A stretch of 64,000 nt of DNA from Cellulomonas gilvus ATCC 13127 (GTDB taxonomy: Bacteria > Actinomycetota > Actinomycetes > Actinomycetales > Cellulomonadaceae): contig NC_015671.1 in the NCBI RefSeq assembly GCF_000218545.1, positions 310,001-374,000 on the forward strand. The letters are read 5' to 3'. The notes beneath the pieces are model-generated. The model worked only from the letters and a program-made list of their open reading frames with translations. It did not search any database and was not told the DNA's origin. Shown here one piece after another: positions 26,193-37,265 of the stretch (positions within the stretch are counted from its first letter, which is position 1; the number at the start of each line of letters is the position of its first letter). The translations under genes were made by a program, and so were the position numbers.

Positions 26193-27166
26193 GGTTCTTC
26201 GTCCGCCGCACGATCTTCTACGCGATCACGTTCTGGGCCGCGATGACGATCAACTTCTTCATCCCGCGCCTCATGCCGGGCGATCCGGTCTCGGCGCTCA
26301 TCGCGGCCAACCAGGGCAAGATCAGCCCCGACGCGATCGCGGCGCTCAAGGCGCTGTTCGGGCTCGACGCGCACACGTCGTTGTGGCAGCAGTACGTGAG
26401 CTACTGGTCGCTGCTGTTCCAGGGCGACCTGGGCATCTCGTTCTCGGCGCGTGAGCCGGTGGTGGACATCCTGGCCCGCTCGCTGCCGTGGACCATCGGC
26501 CTCGTCGGGATCGCGACGATCCTCAGCTTCACGATCGGGACGCTCGCGGGCATCGCGATCGGCTGGCGGCGCGGCACGCGCGCCGACATCCTGCTGCCCA
26601 TCTCGACGTTCTTCTCGACCGTGCCCTACTTCTGGCTCGCGCTCGTGGTCATCGCGCTGTTCGCGGTCCGGCTGCAGTGGTTCCCCGCGAGCGGCAGCTA
26701 CGACCGCAGCATGGTGCCCACCCTGTCCTGGGAGTTCGTGGGGTCCGTCCTCACGTACGGCACGCTGCCGGCGCTGACCATCGTCGTGACGTCGGTCTCC
26801 GGCTGGATCCTGGGGATGCGCAACATGATGGTGACCGTCTCGTCCGACGACTACGTGACGGTCGCGCAGGCCAAGGGTCTGCCCGAGCGCACGGTCATGT
26901 TCGGCTACGCCGCGCGCAACGCGATCCTGCCGCAGCTCTCGAGCTTCGCGCTGTCGCTCGGGTTCATCGTGGGCGGCACGCTCGTCATGGAGACGGTCTT
27001 CTCCTACCAGGGCATCGGCTACCAGCTGCTCAAGGCGACCGCCGCCAAGGACTACCCGCTCATGCAGGGCTGCTTCCTGGTCATCACGCTGGCCGTGCTG
27101 CTCGCCAACGTCATCGCCGACTTCGCCTACGGCGTGCTCGACCCGCGCACGCGTCAGGAGGGCTGA
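26189..27166 (+). CDS. Opp/Dpp-type ABC importer permease (OppB-like)
   Basis: A 325-residue inner-membrane permease. The N-terminal [31 protein letters not shown] is the classic OppB start, with the first helix followed by the P-x-PGDP loop. The EAA loop contacting the ATPase is [23 protein letters not shown], and [12 protein letters not shown] is the conserved motif before the last helix. The ATG overlaps the ATPase stop and is preceded by AAGGAGG. It forms the channel with the permease at 27170. Confidence 0.94.
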   Translation: MRFFVRRTIFYAITFWAAMTINFFIPRLMPGDPVSALIAANQGKISPDAIAALKALFGLDAHTSLWQQYVSYWSLLFQGDLGISFSAREPVVDILARSLPWTIGLVGIATILSFTIGTLAGIAIGWRRGTRADILLPISTFFSTVPYFWLALVVIALFAVRLQWFPASGSYDRSMVPTLSWEFVGSVLTYGTLPALTIVVTSVSGWILGMRNMMVTVSSDDYVTVAQAKGLPERTVMFGYAARNAILPQLSSFALSLGFIVGGTLVMETVFSYQGIGYQLLKATAAKDYPLMQGCFLVITLAVLLANVIADFAYGVLDPRTRQEG

Positions 27167-27169
27167 CCC

Positions 27170-28155
27170 ATGGCCGCCGAGATCATCGTCGAGCCCGACA
27201 CGCTCCCGCTGCAGGACGCGGCGCCGTCGGGCAGGAAGCGGCGCTTCCTGTGGATGCGCAACGCCAAGGCGCTCACGGGCGTCGCGATCCTCGCGTTCTT
27301 CGTCGTCATCGCCGTCGTCGGGGAGTGGATCGCGCCGTACGACCCCGACGCACGCAGCAGCGACCTGCTGCAGCCGCCGTCGTGGGAGCACTGGATGGGC
27401 ACCACGCACATGGGCCAGGACGTCATGTCCCAGGTGATCCTGGGGACGCGCTCGGTGCTGCTGATCGCGTTCGTCGCGGGCTTCCTGGCCACGTTCATCG
27501 GCATCGTCGTCGGCATCACCGCCGGGTACGTGGGCGGGGTGGGCGACGAGGGGCTGTCCGCGCTGTCCAACGTGTTCCTGGTGATCCCGCAGCTGCCGCT
27601 CATCATCATCATCGCGGGGCTGCTCCCGTCGGCCGGCGGCCTCACGGTCGCGGTCGTCATCGCGATCACCGGCTGGGCGTGGGGCGCGCGCGTACTGCGT
27701 GCCCAGACGCTGTCGCTGCGCAAGCGGGACTTCGTCGAGGCGGCCCGCGCCAACGGCGAGAGCACGTGGCGGATCATCCTGTCGGAGATCCTGCCGAACC
27801 TCACCGCGATGATCGCCGCGGGCTTCGTCGGCACCGTGTCGTTCGCCGTGCTGTCCCAGATCACGCTGTCGTTCATCGGCATCACGCCCACCGACACGTG
27901 GAACTGGGGGACCGTCCTGTACTGGGCGCAGGCGCAGCTCGCGCTCCAGCGCGGGGCCTGGTGGTGGTACATGTTCCCGGGCGTGTGCATCGCACTCGTC
28001 GGGATCTCGCTGACCCTCATCAACTTCGGCATCGACGAGTTCGTCAACCCCCGCCTGCGGTCCACGGGCCTGAACGCCAAGACGCTGCGCAGGCGCGGCA
28101 TCCGTCCCCGCATCGGCTTCACGCCGGTGGTCCACGAGGCCAAGGAGGACCGGGC

Positions 28156-28159
<4 letters not shown>
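27170..28159 (+). CDS. Opp/Dpp-type ABC importer permease (OppC-like)
   Basis: A 329-residue permease. The N-terminal extension typical of OppC precedes the first helix (TGVAILAFFVVIAVVGEWIAPYDPDA). HWMGTTHMGQDVMSQVILG is the OppC motif linking to helix 2. The EAA loop is EAARANGESTWRIILSEILPNL, followed by SFAVLSQITLSFIGI. It starts 4 nt after the first permease gene and its stop overlaps the next start (ATGA), so subunit synthesis is chained. Confidence 0.94.
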
Positions 28160-29247
<1,088 letters not shown>

Positions 29248-29275
29248 CCCGGCCGAACAGGCTGTGCGCGTCCTG

Positions 29276-29314
29276 CGCACCCGGTGCGGACGTCCTGCGT
29301 GCGCACCGGGTGCG
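29276..29314 (+). terminator. Hairpin terminator of the importer operon
   Basis: CGCACCCGGTGC (29276-29287) pairs with GCACCGGGTGCG (29303-29314) in a 12-bp perfect stem, 28 nt after the last transport gene. Confidence 0.65.
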
Positions 29315-29364
29315 GGCCGTGCCGTCCCGGCCGCGTGCCGCCGACCGTGGCCTAGCGTGGGCGG

Positions 29365-29403
29365 GTGCGGAGCAGGAACGGGTCGGCGGCGGGGCGGTGG
29401 TGA
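29365..29403 (+). CDS. Possible 12-codon leader ORF coupled to PAP2 gene
   Basis: A GTG at 29365 begins 6 nt after TAGCGT (29353-29358), the leaderless geometry. It reads twelve codons (MRSRNGSAAGRW) to a TGA that overlaps the PAP2 GTG at 29400 in a GTGA. It may be a true leader peptide coupling translation. Alternatively it is the real N-terminus of the PAP2 protein, cut off by a one-base indel. Confidence 0.35.
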   Translation: MRSRNGSAAGRW

Positions 29404-30350
29404 GCGGGGTGGCGACGGTGGACGAGCCCGCCGCGACGACGGGCGCGGGGCCGCTGCCGGGCGGGCCGCGTCCGCGCTGGCCCGTGGTCACCGCGTGCCT
29501 GGCCGTGTGGGCCGCCTCGATGGTGGGCGTGTGGGCGCTGTGGCGCGTCTTCGTGGTCACCGAGAAGGGCCAGCTGGTCGAGGCGGCGGTGCTGCAGGGT
29601 GCCTGGTACGGGCGGACCGACCTGTGGCGCTTCGCGGAGAAGGTGCTCGACGTCGTCTCCGTGGGCGCGATCGCCGTCGTCCTGCTGACCGCGATCGTCA
29701 TCGCCGTGGTGCGCCGCCGCTGGGAGCTCGCGGCTCAGGTCGCGCTCGTCGCGGGCGGCGCCAACATCACCACGCAGGTGGTCAAGCACGTGCTGCTGAG
29801 CCGTCCGGACCTGGGCGTGGAGGTGGGCGCGCGCGACAACTCGCTGCCCAGTGGGCACACCACCGCGGCCATGTCGATCGCGGTGGTCCTGCTCCTGGTG
29901 GTGCCGGCGCGCGCGCGTCCCTGGGTCGGGGTGCTCGGGGCCGCGTACGCCGCGGCCACCGGGGTCTCGACGCTCGTCGGGCGGTGGCACCGGCCGTCGG
30001 ACGTGCTCGCGTCCGTGCTCGTGGTGCTGGGCTGGACCGCGGCCACGTGCGCGGTCACCGCGCTGTGGCCCGCGCGGCGCTCGGAGGACCGGTTCGACGG
30101 CCCGCCGCCCGCCCGGGCGAGCCGCCTGACCGTGCTCGTCGGCCTCACGCTGATCGGTGCCGTCGCGGCGGTGGTCGCGGTCGCGGCGCTCAGCCGCACG
30201 GCCGACCAACTGCCCGTCATCGAGGGCCGTCCGGCGCTGCTCGTCGCGTACGCCGGGGGCGTCGCGGCCACCGTGTGGGCCTCGTCGTGGGCGTTCGCGG
30301 TCATCCTGGCGCTGCGTCAGGGCGCCTCCCTCCGATTGCGGCGGGCTTGA
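29400..30350 (+). CDS. PAP2-family membrane phosphatase
   Basis: A 316-residue polytopic protein of the lipid phosphate phosphatase superfamily. The three active-site motifs are present: KHVLLSRPDLG (motif 1, K-x5-RP), LPSGHTTAA (motif 2, PSGH) and GRWHRPSDVLAS (motif 3, R-x4-HxxxD-like with the SR replaced by GR). Helices flank them, and four further hydrophobic segments follow. Likely substrates are undecaprenyl or phosphatidyl phosphates on the outer face of the membrane. GTG 29400 lacks a good ribosome site; an upstream 12-codon ORF overlaps it. GTG 29397 and 29409 are alternatives. Confidence 0.82.
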   Translation: MSGVATVDEPAATTGAGPLPGGPRPRWPVVTACLAVWAASMVGVWALWRVFVVTEKGQLVEAAVLQGAWYGRTDLWRFAEKVLDVVSVGAIAVVLLTAIVIAVVRRRWELAAQVALVAGGANITTQVVKHVLLSRPDLGVEVGARDNSLPSGHTTAAMSIAVVLLLVVPARARPWVGVLGAAYAAATGVSTLVGRWHRPSDVLASVLVVLGWTAATCAVTALWPARRSEDRFDGPPPARASRLTVLVGLTLIGAVAAVVAVAALSRTADQLPVIEGRPALLVAYAGGVAATVWASSWAFAVILALRQGASLRLRRA

Positions 30351-30449
30351 CCCTTCGTCGTAGAGTCCCAGCGGAAGCCCACAGCACCGGCGGCGCACGC
30401 ACCGCCCGGCGGGGCGCAGATCCACGCCCGAACAGGAAGAGGCGCACGC

Positions 30450-33167
30450 ATGTCGGCAGGGCGCAAGCTCGTCATCGTCGAGTCGCCGGCCAAGGCCCGC
30501 ACGATCGCGGGGTACCTGGGCGACGGCTTCGACGTCGAGGCGAGCGTCGGGCACATCCGCGACCTGCCGCAGCCCTCGGAGCTGCCGGCGGACATGAAGA
30601 AGGGTCCGTTCGGCAAGTTCGCGGTGGACGTCGAGAACGGCTTCACGCCGTACTACGTGGTCGACTCGGACAAGAAGAAGAAGGTCGCCGAGCTCAAGAA
30701 GCTCCTCAAGGAGTCCGACGAGCTGTACCTCGCCACCGATGAGGACCGAGAGGGCGAGGCCATCGCGTGGCACCTGCTGTCCGAGCTCAAGCCCAAGGTG
30801 CCGGTCAAGCGCATGGTGTTCCACGAGATCACGCGTGAGGCGATCACGCGGGCGCTCGAGAACACGCGTGAGCTCGACGACCGTCTGGTCGACGCGCAGG
30901 AGACGCGCCGCATCCTCGACCGCCTGTACGGCTACGAGGTCAGCCCGGTGCTGTGGCGCAAGGTCCGCCAGGGTCTGTCCGCGGGCCGCGTGCAGTCGGT
31001 CGCGACGCGCCTCGTCGTGGAGCGTGAGCGGGAGCGCATGGCGTTCGTGCCCGCCGACTACTGGGACGTCACGGGCACGTTCGCGGTGGCCGACGACGAC
31101 GAGCCCACGTTCTCCGCGCGGCTGTCCGCGCTGGACGGGCGCCGCGTGGCCACGGGCCGCGACTTCTCCGACCGGGGCGTGCTGACCTCGGACTCCGCGC
31201 ACCTGGACGAGGCCGCGGCGACGTCGCTGGTGGCGGCGCTCGACCGTGCCGACTTCGAGGTCCGCAGCCTCGAGACCAAGCCGTACACGCGCCGCCCCGC
31301 GGCCCCGTTCACCACGTCCACGCTGCAGCAGGAGGCCTCGCGCAAGCTGCGCATGTCCTCGCGGCAGACCATGCGCACCGCGCAGTCGCTGTACGAGAAC
31401 GGCTACATCACGTACATGCGGACCGACTCGCCCGTGCTCTCGTCGCAGGCGATCAGCGCCGCGCGGCGGCAGGCCGCCGAGCTGTACGGCGGCGAGTACG
31501 TCCCCGACGCGCCGCGCGTCTACGCCTCGAAGGCGAAGGGTGCGCAGGAGGCGCACGAGGCCATCCGTCCCGCGGGTGACCACTTCCGCACGCCCGCTCA
31601 GGTGGCCCGCGAGCTCTCGGGCGACCAGTTCAAGCTGTACGAGCTGATCTGGAAGCGCACGGTCGCCTCCCAGATGGCCGATGCGCGCGGTCAGACCGCG
31701 TCGGTGCGGCTGGGCGCGGTCGCGTCCGACGGGCGCGACGCCGTGTTCTCCGCATCCGGCACGGTCATCACGTTCCGCGGGTTCCTGGCGGCGTACGAGG
31801 AGGGTCGCGACGTCTCGCGGTACGACGACGACGCCCCGGCGGCTCCGGCCGACGACAAGGACGCGCGCCTGCCGAAGATGGCGCAGGGTGACGCGCTCAC
31901 GGCCGCCGACCTCACGGCGGACGGGCACCGCACGTCGCCGCCGCCGCGCTTCACCGAGGCGTCGCTGGTCAAGGCGCTCGAGGAGCGCGGCATCGGCCGT
32001 CCGTCGACGTACGCCGCCACGATCTCGGTCATCCAGGACCGCGGCTACGTGACGAGCCGCGGACAGGCCCTGGTGCCGTCGTGGCTCGCGTTCGCGGTGA
32101 CGCGACTGCTCGAGGACAACTTCGAGTGGCTCGTGGACTACGACTTCACGGCCGAGATGGAGCAGGACCTCGACGCGATCGCGGCCGGCGACAAGGACCG
32201 CGTGGCGTGGCTGACGCGGTTCTACTTCGGGGACGGCACGGGCCGCACCGAGGGCGAGGGCCTGCGGGACCTCGTGGAGAACCTGGGCGAGATCGACGCG
32301 CGCGAGGTCAACTCGATCGCGATCGGCGACGGCATCGTGCTGCGCGTGGGCCGGTACGGCCCGTACCTCGAGGACCCGGCGGTTCTGGGCGAGGACGGCA
32401 ACCCGCGCCGCGCATCCGTCCCGGAGGAGCTGGCCCCGGACGAGCTGACGGTCGCCAAGGCGCGTGAGCTGCTCGACAGCGAGCCCGAGGGCGACCAGGT
32501 GCTGGGCACCGACCCGACCTCGGGCACGACGATCGTCGCGAAGAAGGGCCGGTACGGCCCGTACGTGACCGAGCTGCTCCCCGAGCCCGAGATCGACCCG
32601 TCGCTGTCCGCCGCCGCGAAGAAGAAGGCGCTCGCCGCCGCGCCCAAGCCGCGCACGGCGTCGCTGTTCAAGTCGATGTCCCTGGACACGATCACGATCG
32701 ACGACGCGCTGCGCCTGCTGTCGCTGCCGCGCGTGGTCGGCACCGACCCCGAGTCGGGTGCGGAGATCACGGCGCAGAACGGCCGCTACGGCCCGTACCT
32801 GAAGAAGGGCACGGACTCGCGCACGCTCGCCTCGGAGGAGGCGCTGTTCACGACGACGCTCGAGGAGGCGCTCGCGATCTACGCGCAGCCCAAGCGCGGC
32901 CGCGGCGCCACCGCGACGCCGCCGCTGCGCGAGCTGGGCACGGACCCGACCTCGGGCAAGCCGATCGTCGTGAAGGACGGCCGGTTCGGGCTGTACGTGA
33001 CCGACGGCGAGACCAACCGGACGCTCCCGCGGGACGTGACCGCCGAGTCGATCACGCCCGAGCAGGCGATCCAGCTCCTCGCGGACAAGCGCGCGTCCGC
33101 CCCGGCCAAGAAGAAGGCCCCGGCGCGCCGCACCGCGGCCAAGCCCCGCGCCGCGGCCAAGAAGTAG
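30450..33167 (+). CDS. topA: DNA topoisomerase I
   Basis: A 905-residue type IA topoisomerase that relaxes negative supercoils. The TOPRIM domain starts VIVESPAKARTIAGYLG and has DEDREGEAIAWHL. The active-site tyrosine is Tyr322 in GYITYMRTDS. The C-terminus has no cysteine zinc fingers. Instead there are four repeats of the form GTDPxSGxxI-(16 or so)-GRYGPYV and a Lys/Ala/Arg-rich tail, as in other actinobacterial TopA proteins. CAGGAAGAGG precedes the ATG. A TAGAGT at 30361 is a possible -10. A strong bidirectional hairpin follows. Confidence 0.97.
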   Translation: MSAGRKLVIVESPAKARTIAGYLGDGFDVEASVGHIRDLPQPSELPADMKKGPFGKFAVDVENGFTPYYVVDSDKKKKVAELKKLLKESDELYLATDEDREGEAIAWHLLSELKPKVPVKRMVFHEITREAITRALENTRELDDRLVDAQETRRILDRLYGYEVSPVLWRKVRQGLSAGRVQSVATRLVVERERERMAFVPADYWDVTGTFAVADDDEPTFSARLSALDGRRVATGRDFSDRGVLTSDSAHLDEAAATSLVAALDRADFEVRSLETKPYTRRPAAPFTTSTLQQEASRKLRMSSRQTMRTAQSLYENGYITYMRTDSPVLSSQAISAARRQAAELYGGEYVPDAPRVYASKAKGAQEAHEAIRPAGDHFRTPAQVARELSGDQFKLYELIWKRTVASQMADARGQTASVRLGAVASDGRDAVFSASGTVITFRGFLAAYEEGRDVSRYDDDAPAAPADDKDARLPKMAQGDALTAADLTADGHRTSPPPRFTEASLVKALEERGIGRPSTYAATISVIQDRGYVTSRGQALVPSWLAFAVTRLLEDNFEWLVDYDFTAEMEQDLDAIAAGDKDRVAWLTRFYFGDGTGRTEGEGLRDLVENLGEIDAREVNSIAIGDGIVLRVGRYGPYLEDPAVLGEDGNPRRASVPEELAPDELTVAKARELLDSEPEGDQVLGTDPTSGTTIVAKKGRYGPYVTELLPEPEIDPSLSAAAKKKALAAAPKPRTASLFKSMSLDTITIDDALRLLSLPRVVGTDPESGAEITAQNGRYGPYLKKGTDSRTLASEEALFTTTLEEALAIYAQPKRGRGATATPPLRELGTDPTSGKPIVVKDGRFGLYVTDGETNRTLPRDVTAESITPEQAIQLLADKRASAPAKKKAPARRTAAKPRAAAKK

Positions 33168-33179
33168 CCCGCACGCACG

Positions 33180-33213
33180 ACGCCCCCGCCGGCAGCCCTT
33201 CCGGCGGGGGCGT
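33180..33213. terminator. Bidirectional hairpin terminator between topA and the mannanase gene
   Basis: ACGCCCCCGCCGG (33180-33192) and CCGGCGGGGGCGT (33201-33213) form a 13-bp perfect stem with an 8-nt loop, placed 13 nt from each of the two convergent stops. Confidence 0.85.
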
Positions 33214-33227
33214 CGTCGGTCGTCAGG

Positions 33228-36200
33228 TCAGCGGCGGCGGACGGTCAGTGAAGCCGCCGCGCTCGTGACCTGACCCGCGTCGTTGCGCACCACGACGCGG
33301 AACCTGGCACCGGACAGCGACGACGTGGCCTTCGTCGCGTACGACCGTGCGGTCGCCCCGGTGATCTTGTGCCACGAGGACGAGCCCCGGGCCTGGACGT
33401 ACCACTGGTAGCGGGGTGCGGGGTACCCGGTCGCGGTGACGCTGAACCGTGCGGTGGCTCCCGCCGCGACGGTCACCGCACGGGGCTGCGCGGTGACGTG
33501 CGGCCGCACGCGCGTGGCCGTGACGGTCGCGGTGGCCGTGGTCGCGCTGCCCGCGCTGTTGCGGAACACCGCGCGGTAGCGCGAGCCGTCCTTGCCCGCC
33601 GAGACCAGGACCGTGAGCGTGCGGCCGGTGGCCCGCGGGACGTCGGCCCACACGGCCGAGCCGTGCGCCCGGCGCTGCCACTGCACGGTCGGCGTCGGGT
33701 ACCCGCTCGCCTGCGCGGCGAGCGTCACCCTGCTGCCGATCTTCCCGCTCACCGACCGGGGTTGCGTGGTGACCACCGGCGCCGCGGGCGTCACCGTGAG
33801 CGTCGCCGCCGCGGTGGTCGCGCTGCCCGACGCGTTGGTGAACACCGCGCGGTAGCGCGCACCGTCGGTGCTCGCCGTGAGCCGCACGTCCAGCGTGGCC
33901 GCGGTCGCGCCCGGGACGTCCGTCCACGTGCTGCTGCGCGGTGCGCTGGTCTGCCACTGCACCGCCGGGGCCGGGACGCCGCTCGCGGCGGCGCTGAGCG
34001 TCACGGTGCTGCCCAGCGCACCCGAGGTCGACGCGGGCTGCGTCGTGACCTCGGGTGCGGTCGGGGTCGGCTCGTCGGGGAAGTCCCCGACGACGAGGTC
34101 GTCGACGACGAACGAGCCCGTGACGGATGCGCTCGGCGAGGCCTGCGTGGCCATGAGGATGACCTCGTTGACCTTCGCGAGCTGCGCGCGCGTCGGGCGC
34201 AGCTCGGGGGACAGGCCGGACGGGTAGGTGACCACGGCGTCCGCGAACGGCAGGTGCACCGTGCGGGCGTCGCCCGTGAGGGCCACGGGCAGGTCCCAGA
34301 ACCAGTCCTCACCCGTGCCGTCGGCCGAGACGGTGCGGAACCGGAACGCCATCTGCTGGCCCGAGCCGTTCGGGTCCACCCACGCCGAGATGCCGTCGAG
34401 CCCCGCCCACGAGTGCCCGCCCAGCCAGCGCGACTCCTGCAGGTAGGTGGTCGTGGAGAAGTCGTACGCGAACCGCGCCGCCTGCGTCCCGCCCGAACCG
34501 GCGCCCGGCGCGAGCGTCAGCTGCCAGCCGTCGCCCCAGGCCTGCTCGGCGTTGTTGCTCCACGCGGCCCGCAGGTCCGTGGTGGTGGCGTAGGAGTCGA
34601 ACCGGTCCAGCACCTCGGCCGTGCCGTCCGGGATCTCCGGCTCGGCCTCGCCGCCGACGACGCGCACGTCGTCGATGCCGAACGTGCCCGCGCCCGCGGT
34701 CGAGCTCGCCGCGACCACGAGCTCGTTGACCGTGCCCAGGCGCGCGTCGTCGAGCGGGTCGGTGAGGTCCGGCGGCCACGAGGGCGAGAAGCTCGAGAAC
34801 GGGATCTCGACGGCGTGCCACGTCGTGTCGGTCAGGGGCACCTGCGCCAGGTAGTAGCCGCCCGAGCCCGTGCCGATCTGGATCGCCAGCTGGTTGCCGG
34901 ACCCGTCGCCCTTGACCTGCAGCGCGAGCGCGTCGCGGCCCGACCAGTCCTGTCCGCCGAGCCAGCGGGCGGTGTCCTGCCAGCCGCCCGCGGCGTTGTC
35001 GTACGCGAACGCGAACGCCTGCTCACCCTGCGCGGCGTCGTCGGACAGCGAGATGAGCTCGGTCCTGCCGCGGTTGCCCCAGGCGGTGTCGAACGCGGCC
35101 TCGTCGGCGTAGGACTCGAAGTCGTCCACCGTGAGGGGCTCGGCGCCCGGCTCGGGGTCGACGTACTCGCCCTCGCCCGCGGCCTGGATGTCGTCGAGCA
35201 GCACCGAGCCGGTCAGCGGCGCGCTGCCGCCCGCGTCGTTCAGGTAGACGAAGACCTGGCTGACCTTGGCCAGCCGCTCCCACGTGAGCGTCGCACCCGC
35301 GTTGGCGGTGTCCCACGGCGCGGGGGCGAACTGCGTCCACGGGATCGAGGCGAGGTACGGCTCGTCGCCCGCGAGCGAGGGGTACGCCTCGAACGTGACG
35401 CCTCCCGCCTGGACCTGCAGCACGAGCTTGTGGCCCGAGGCGTCGGGGTCGATCCACGCGTCGAGCCTGCCGAAGCCGGACCAGTTCTGCGTGGGTGCGT
35501 AGGACTTGCCGAAGCCCAGGTAGCCCGTCCGGCTCGCCGGGTAGTCGTAGGACAGCCGCACCGCGTTGCCGGCGCCGTGGTCGGCGAGCGAGATCGCGTC
35601 GGACGTCGCGTTGGCGACCGTGTACGCGGAGCGCAGAGCGACGTCGTCGCCGTAGCCCTCGAAGTCGTCGACGACGCCGACGGGCAGCACCGGCTGCGCG
35701 CCCAGGATGAGGGATGCCGAGGTGCTCAGGTCGTGCCCGCCGCCCGTGGCCGTCACGGTGACCGCGATCGTCCGGTTGGTGAGGTTCTCCTCGCCGATGT
35801 CCCACGTGGCCGACCAGTAGCCGTCGTCGTCGCGGGTCAGTGCGATCGGGTCGGAGCCGGCGGGTGCGAACGTCACCGTGTCCACGTCCGGGGCTGCGGT
35901 GACCTGCGCGCGCACCGTGGTGGTCGCGGTGGTCACGCGGGCGCCGTCCGCGGGCGAGACCAGCCGCAGGAACGGCTGCTGCTCGCCGGGCGTGCCGGGC
36001 AGCTCGAACCGCCCGCCGGTCTGGCTCGCGAACACCGAGGCGGGGTCGTCGTACAGCGCCTGGAAGTCGGCCGCCATCTCGTGGCCCGGGTACGGCACGT
36101 AGATCTGGCCCGAGCCGAAGTTGGCCCACGTGAGCATGAACGCGATGCGCGAGGCCTTCGCGTCGGCCGTGATGCCGCCGAGCAGGTCGGTGAAGTAGTG

Positions 36201-37265
36201 CAGCGACTTGTTGCCCGTCGGCTGGATGGTGCGGTCGCCGTTGCGGCCGAACTCCGTGAACGCGGGGATCTTGCCCCGCGCGTCCGCGAGGTCGACGACC
36301 ATCGCGAGGTCCTGCACCGCGGCGGCGACGTACGCGTCGGAGTCGTCCGCGGCGTTCGAGTTCTCGTAGAAGTCGTAGCCCAGCACGTCGACCCACTGGT
36401 CACCCGGGTACGTCTGCAGGTAGCGGTCGGCGTCGCCGTCGAACGCGCCGTTGGGCGAGAACGCGTACAGCAGGTTGTGCACGCCCTTGACGTCCCGCAG
36501 GTACTCGACCGTGAACCGGAAGATCTCCTTGTACTCGCCCGACGTCGCGTGCGCGGCGCCCCACCAGAACCACGAGCCCGTGTTCTCGTGGAACGGCCGG
36601 AAGATCACGGGCACCAGGGTCCCGTCCGTGCGCTCGGCGTGCTGCGCGGCGGTCGCCACCAGGTCCAGGTACGCGCGGTACTCGTCGTGCGTGTCGCCGC
36701 CCGGCAGGATGTGGCTGACCACGCGGCCCGCGGTGTCGTTGTACGGGCCGCCGGTGACGAAGTTCGGCATGTGCGCGGACAGCGTGACCACGCCGCCGAG
36801 CGCGTCGGCCCGCACGAACTCGGCCGCGAGCGCGAGCGCGTTCTCCTCGTCGGTGTTCTCGTGCGTGCCCGGCTTCTCGTCGCCCTTGAGCGCGAGCGTG
36901 TCGTAGCCGAACACGCCGGGCAGGTCGCCGGTCTGCGCGAACACGTCGGACTTGAGCGGGAGCCCGTCCGGGCCCGTGGTCGTGGACGTGACGGCCTCGT
37001 CGGTCGGGTGCTGCTGGCCGAACAGGACGCCGCCGGACTCCTGGTCCCGCAGGTAGCGGAACAGTGCGGCCGTGTCGGCCGTGGCGGCGGTGTCCGCGAC
37101 CGCGACCGTGGACGGGTCGGGCTCGTCGGCCTGGGCGGCCGTGCCGGTGCCCGTGAGCGCGAGCGCGCCCGCGACGAGCAGGGCGGCGGTCCGCGAGCGC
37201 CGGGGGCGCCGGGGACCGTGCGGATCGGGGATGCCCGGGGGCGTGGTGGTGCGAGTCGTGGCCAT
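33228..37265 (-). CDS. Secreted modular beta-mannanase (GH26) with carbohydrate-binding and Ig-like modules
   Basis: A 1345-residue extracellular enzyme. A basic signal peptide ends near ALTGTGTAAQADE. The GH26 domain (about 55-410) has the acid/base Glu227 in RPFHENTGSWFWWG and the nucleophile Glu338 in FTEFGRNGD, 111 residues apart as in characterised mannanases. Next come one bacterial Ig-like module (about 430-520) and three successive beta-sandwich modules each opening with a DDFE-Y type motif (about 530, 710 and 884), probably carbohydrate-binding. Three Ig-like repeats of about 90 residues (TTQP, TTQP, TAQP) end the protein. GGAGA precedes the ATG. Manno-oligosaccharides it releases could feed the importer at 23311-29247. 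Confidence 0.92.
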   Translation of the reverse strand: MATTRTTTPPGIPDPHGPRRPRRSRTAALLVAGALALTGTGTAAQADEPDPSTVAVADTAATADTAALFRYLRDQESGGVLFGQQHPTDEAVTSTTTGPDGLPLKSDVFAQTGDLPGVFGYDTLALKGDEKPGTHENTDEENALALAAEFVRADALGGVVTLSAHMPNFVTGGPYNDTAGRVVSHILPGGDTHDEYRAYLDLVATAAQHAERTDGTLVPVIFRPFHENTGSWFWWGAAHATSGEYKEIFRFTVEYLRDVKGVHNLLYAFSPNGAFDGDADRYLQTYPGDQWVDVLGYDFYENSNAADDSDAYVAAAVQDLAMVVDLADARGKIPAFTEFGRNGDRTIQPTGNKSLHYFTDLLGGITADAKASRIAFMLTWANFGSGQIYVPYPGHEMAADFQALYDDPASVFASQTGGRFELPGTPGEQQPFLRLVSPADGARVTTATTTVRAQVTAAPDVDTVTFAPAGSDPIALTRDDDGYWSATWDIGEENLTNRTIAVTVTATGGGHDLSTSASLILGAQPVLPVGVVDDFEGYGDDVALRSAYTVANATSDAISLADHGAGNAVRLSYDYPASRTGYLGFGKSYAPTQNWSGFGRLDAWIDPDASGHKLVLQVQAGGVTFEAYPSLAGDEPYLASIPWTQFAPAPWDTANAGATLTWERLAKVSQVFVYLNDAGGSAPLTGSVLLDDIQAAGEGEYVDPEPGAEPLTVDDFESYADEAAFDTAWGNRGRTELISLSDDAAQGEQAFAFAYDNAAGGWQDTARWLGGQDWSGRDALALQVKGDGSGNQLAIQIGTGSGGYYLAQVPLTDTTWHAVEIPFSSFSPSWPPDLTDPLDDARLGTVNELVVAASSTAGAGTFGIDDVRVVGGEAEPEIPDGTAEVLDRFDSYATTTDLRAAWSNNAEQAWGDGWQLTLAPGAGSGGTQAARFAYDFSTTTYLQESRWLGGHSWAGLDGISAWVDPNGSGQQMAFRFRTVSADGTGEDWFWDLPVALTGDARTVHLPFADAVVTYPSGLSPELRPTRAQLAKVNEVILMATQASPSASVTGSFVVDDLVVGDFPDEPTPTAPEVTTQPASTSGALGSTVTLSAAASGVPAPAVQWQTSAPRSSTWTDVPGATAATLDVRLTASTDGARYRAVFTNASGSATTAAATLTVTPAAPVVTTQPRSVSGKIGSRVTLAAQASGYPTPTVQWQRRAHGSAVWADVPRATGRTLTVLVSAGKDGSRYRAVFRNSAGSATTATATVTATRVRPHVTAQPRAVTVAAGATARFSVTATGYPAPRYQWYVQARGSSSWHKITGATARSYATKATSSLSGARFRVVVRNDAGQVTSAAASLTVRRR

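Noticed and set aside
30348..30370. TTGACC as a -35 for topA together with TAGAGT
   Set aside because: The spacing between the two hexamers is only 8 bp, too short for a sigma-70 promoter.
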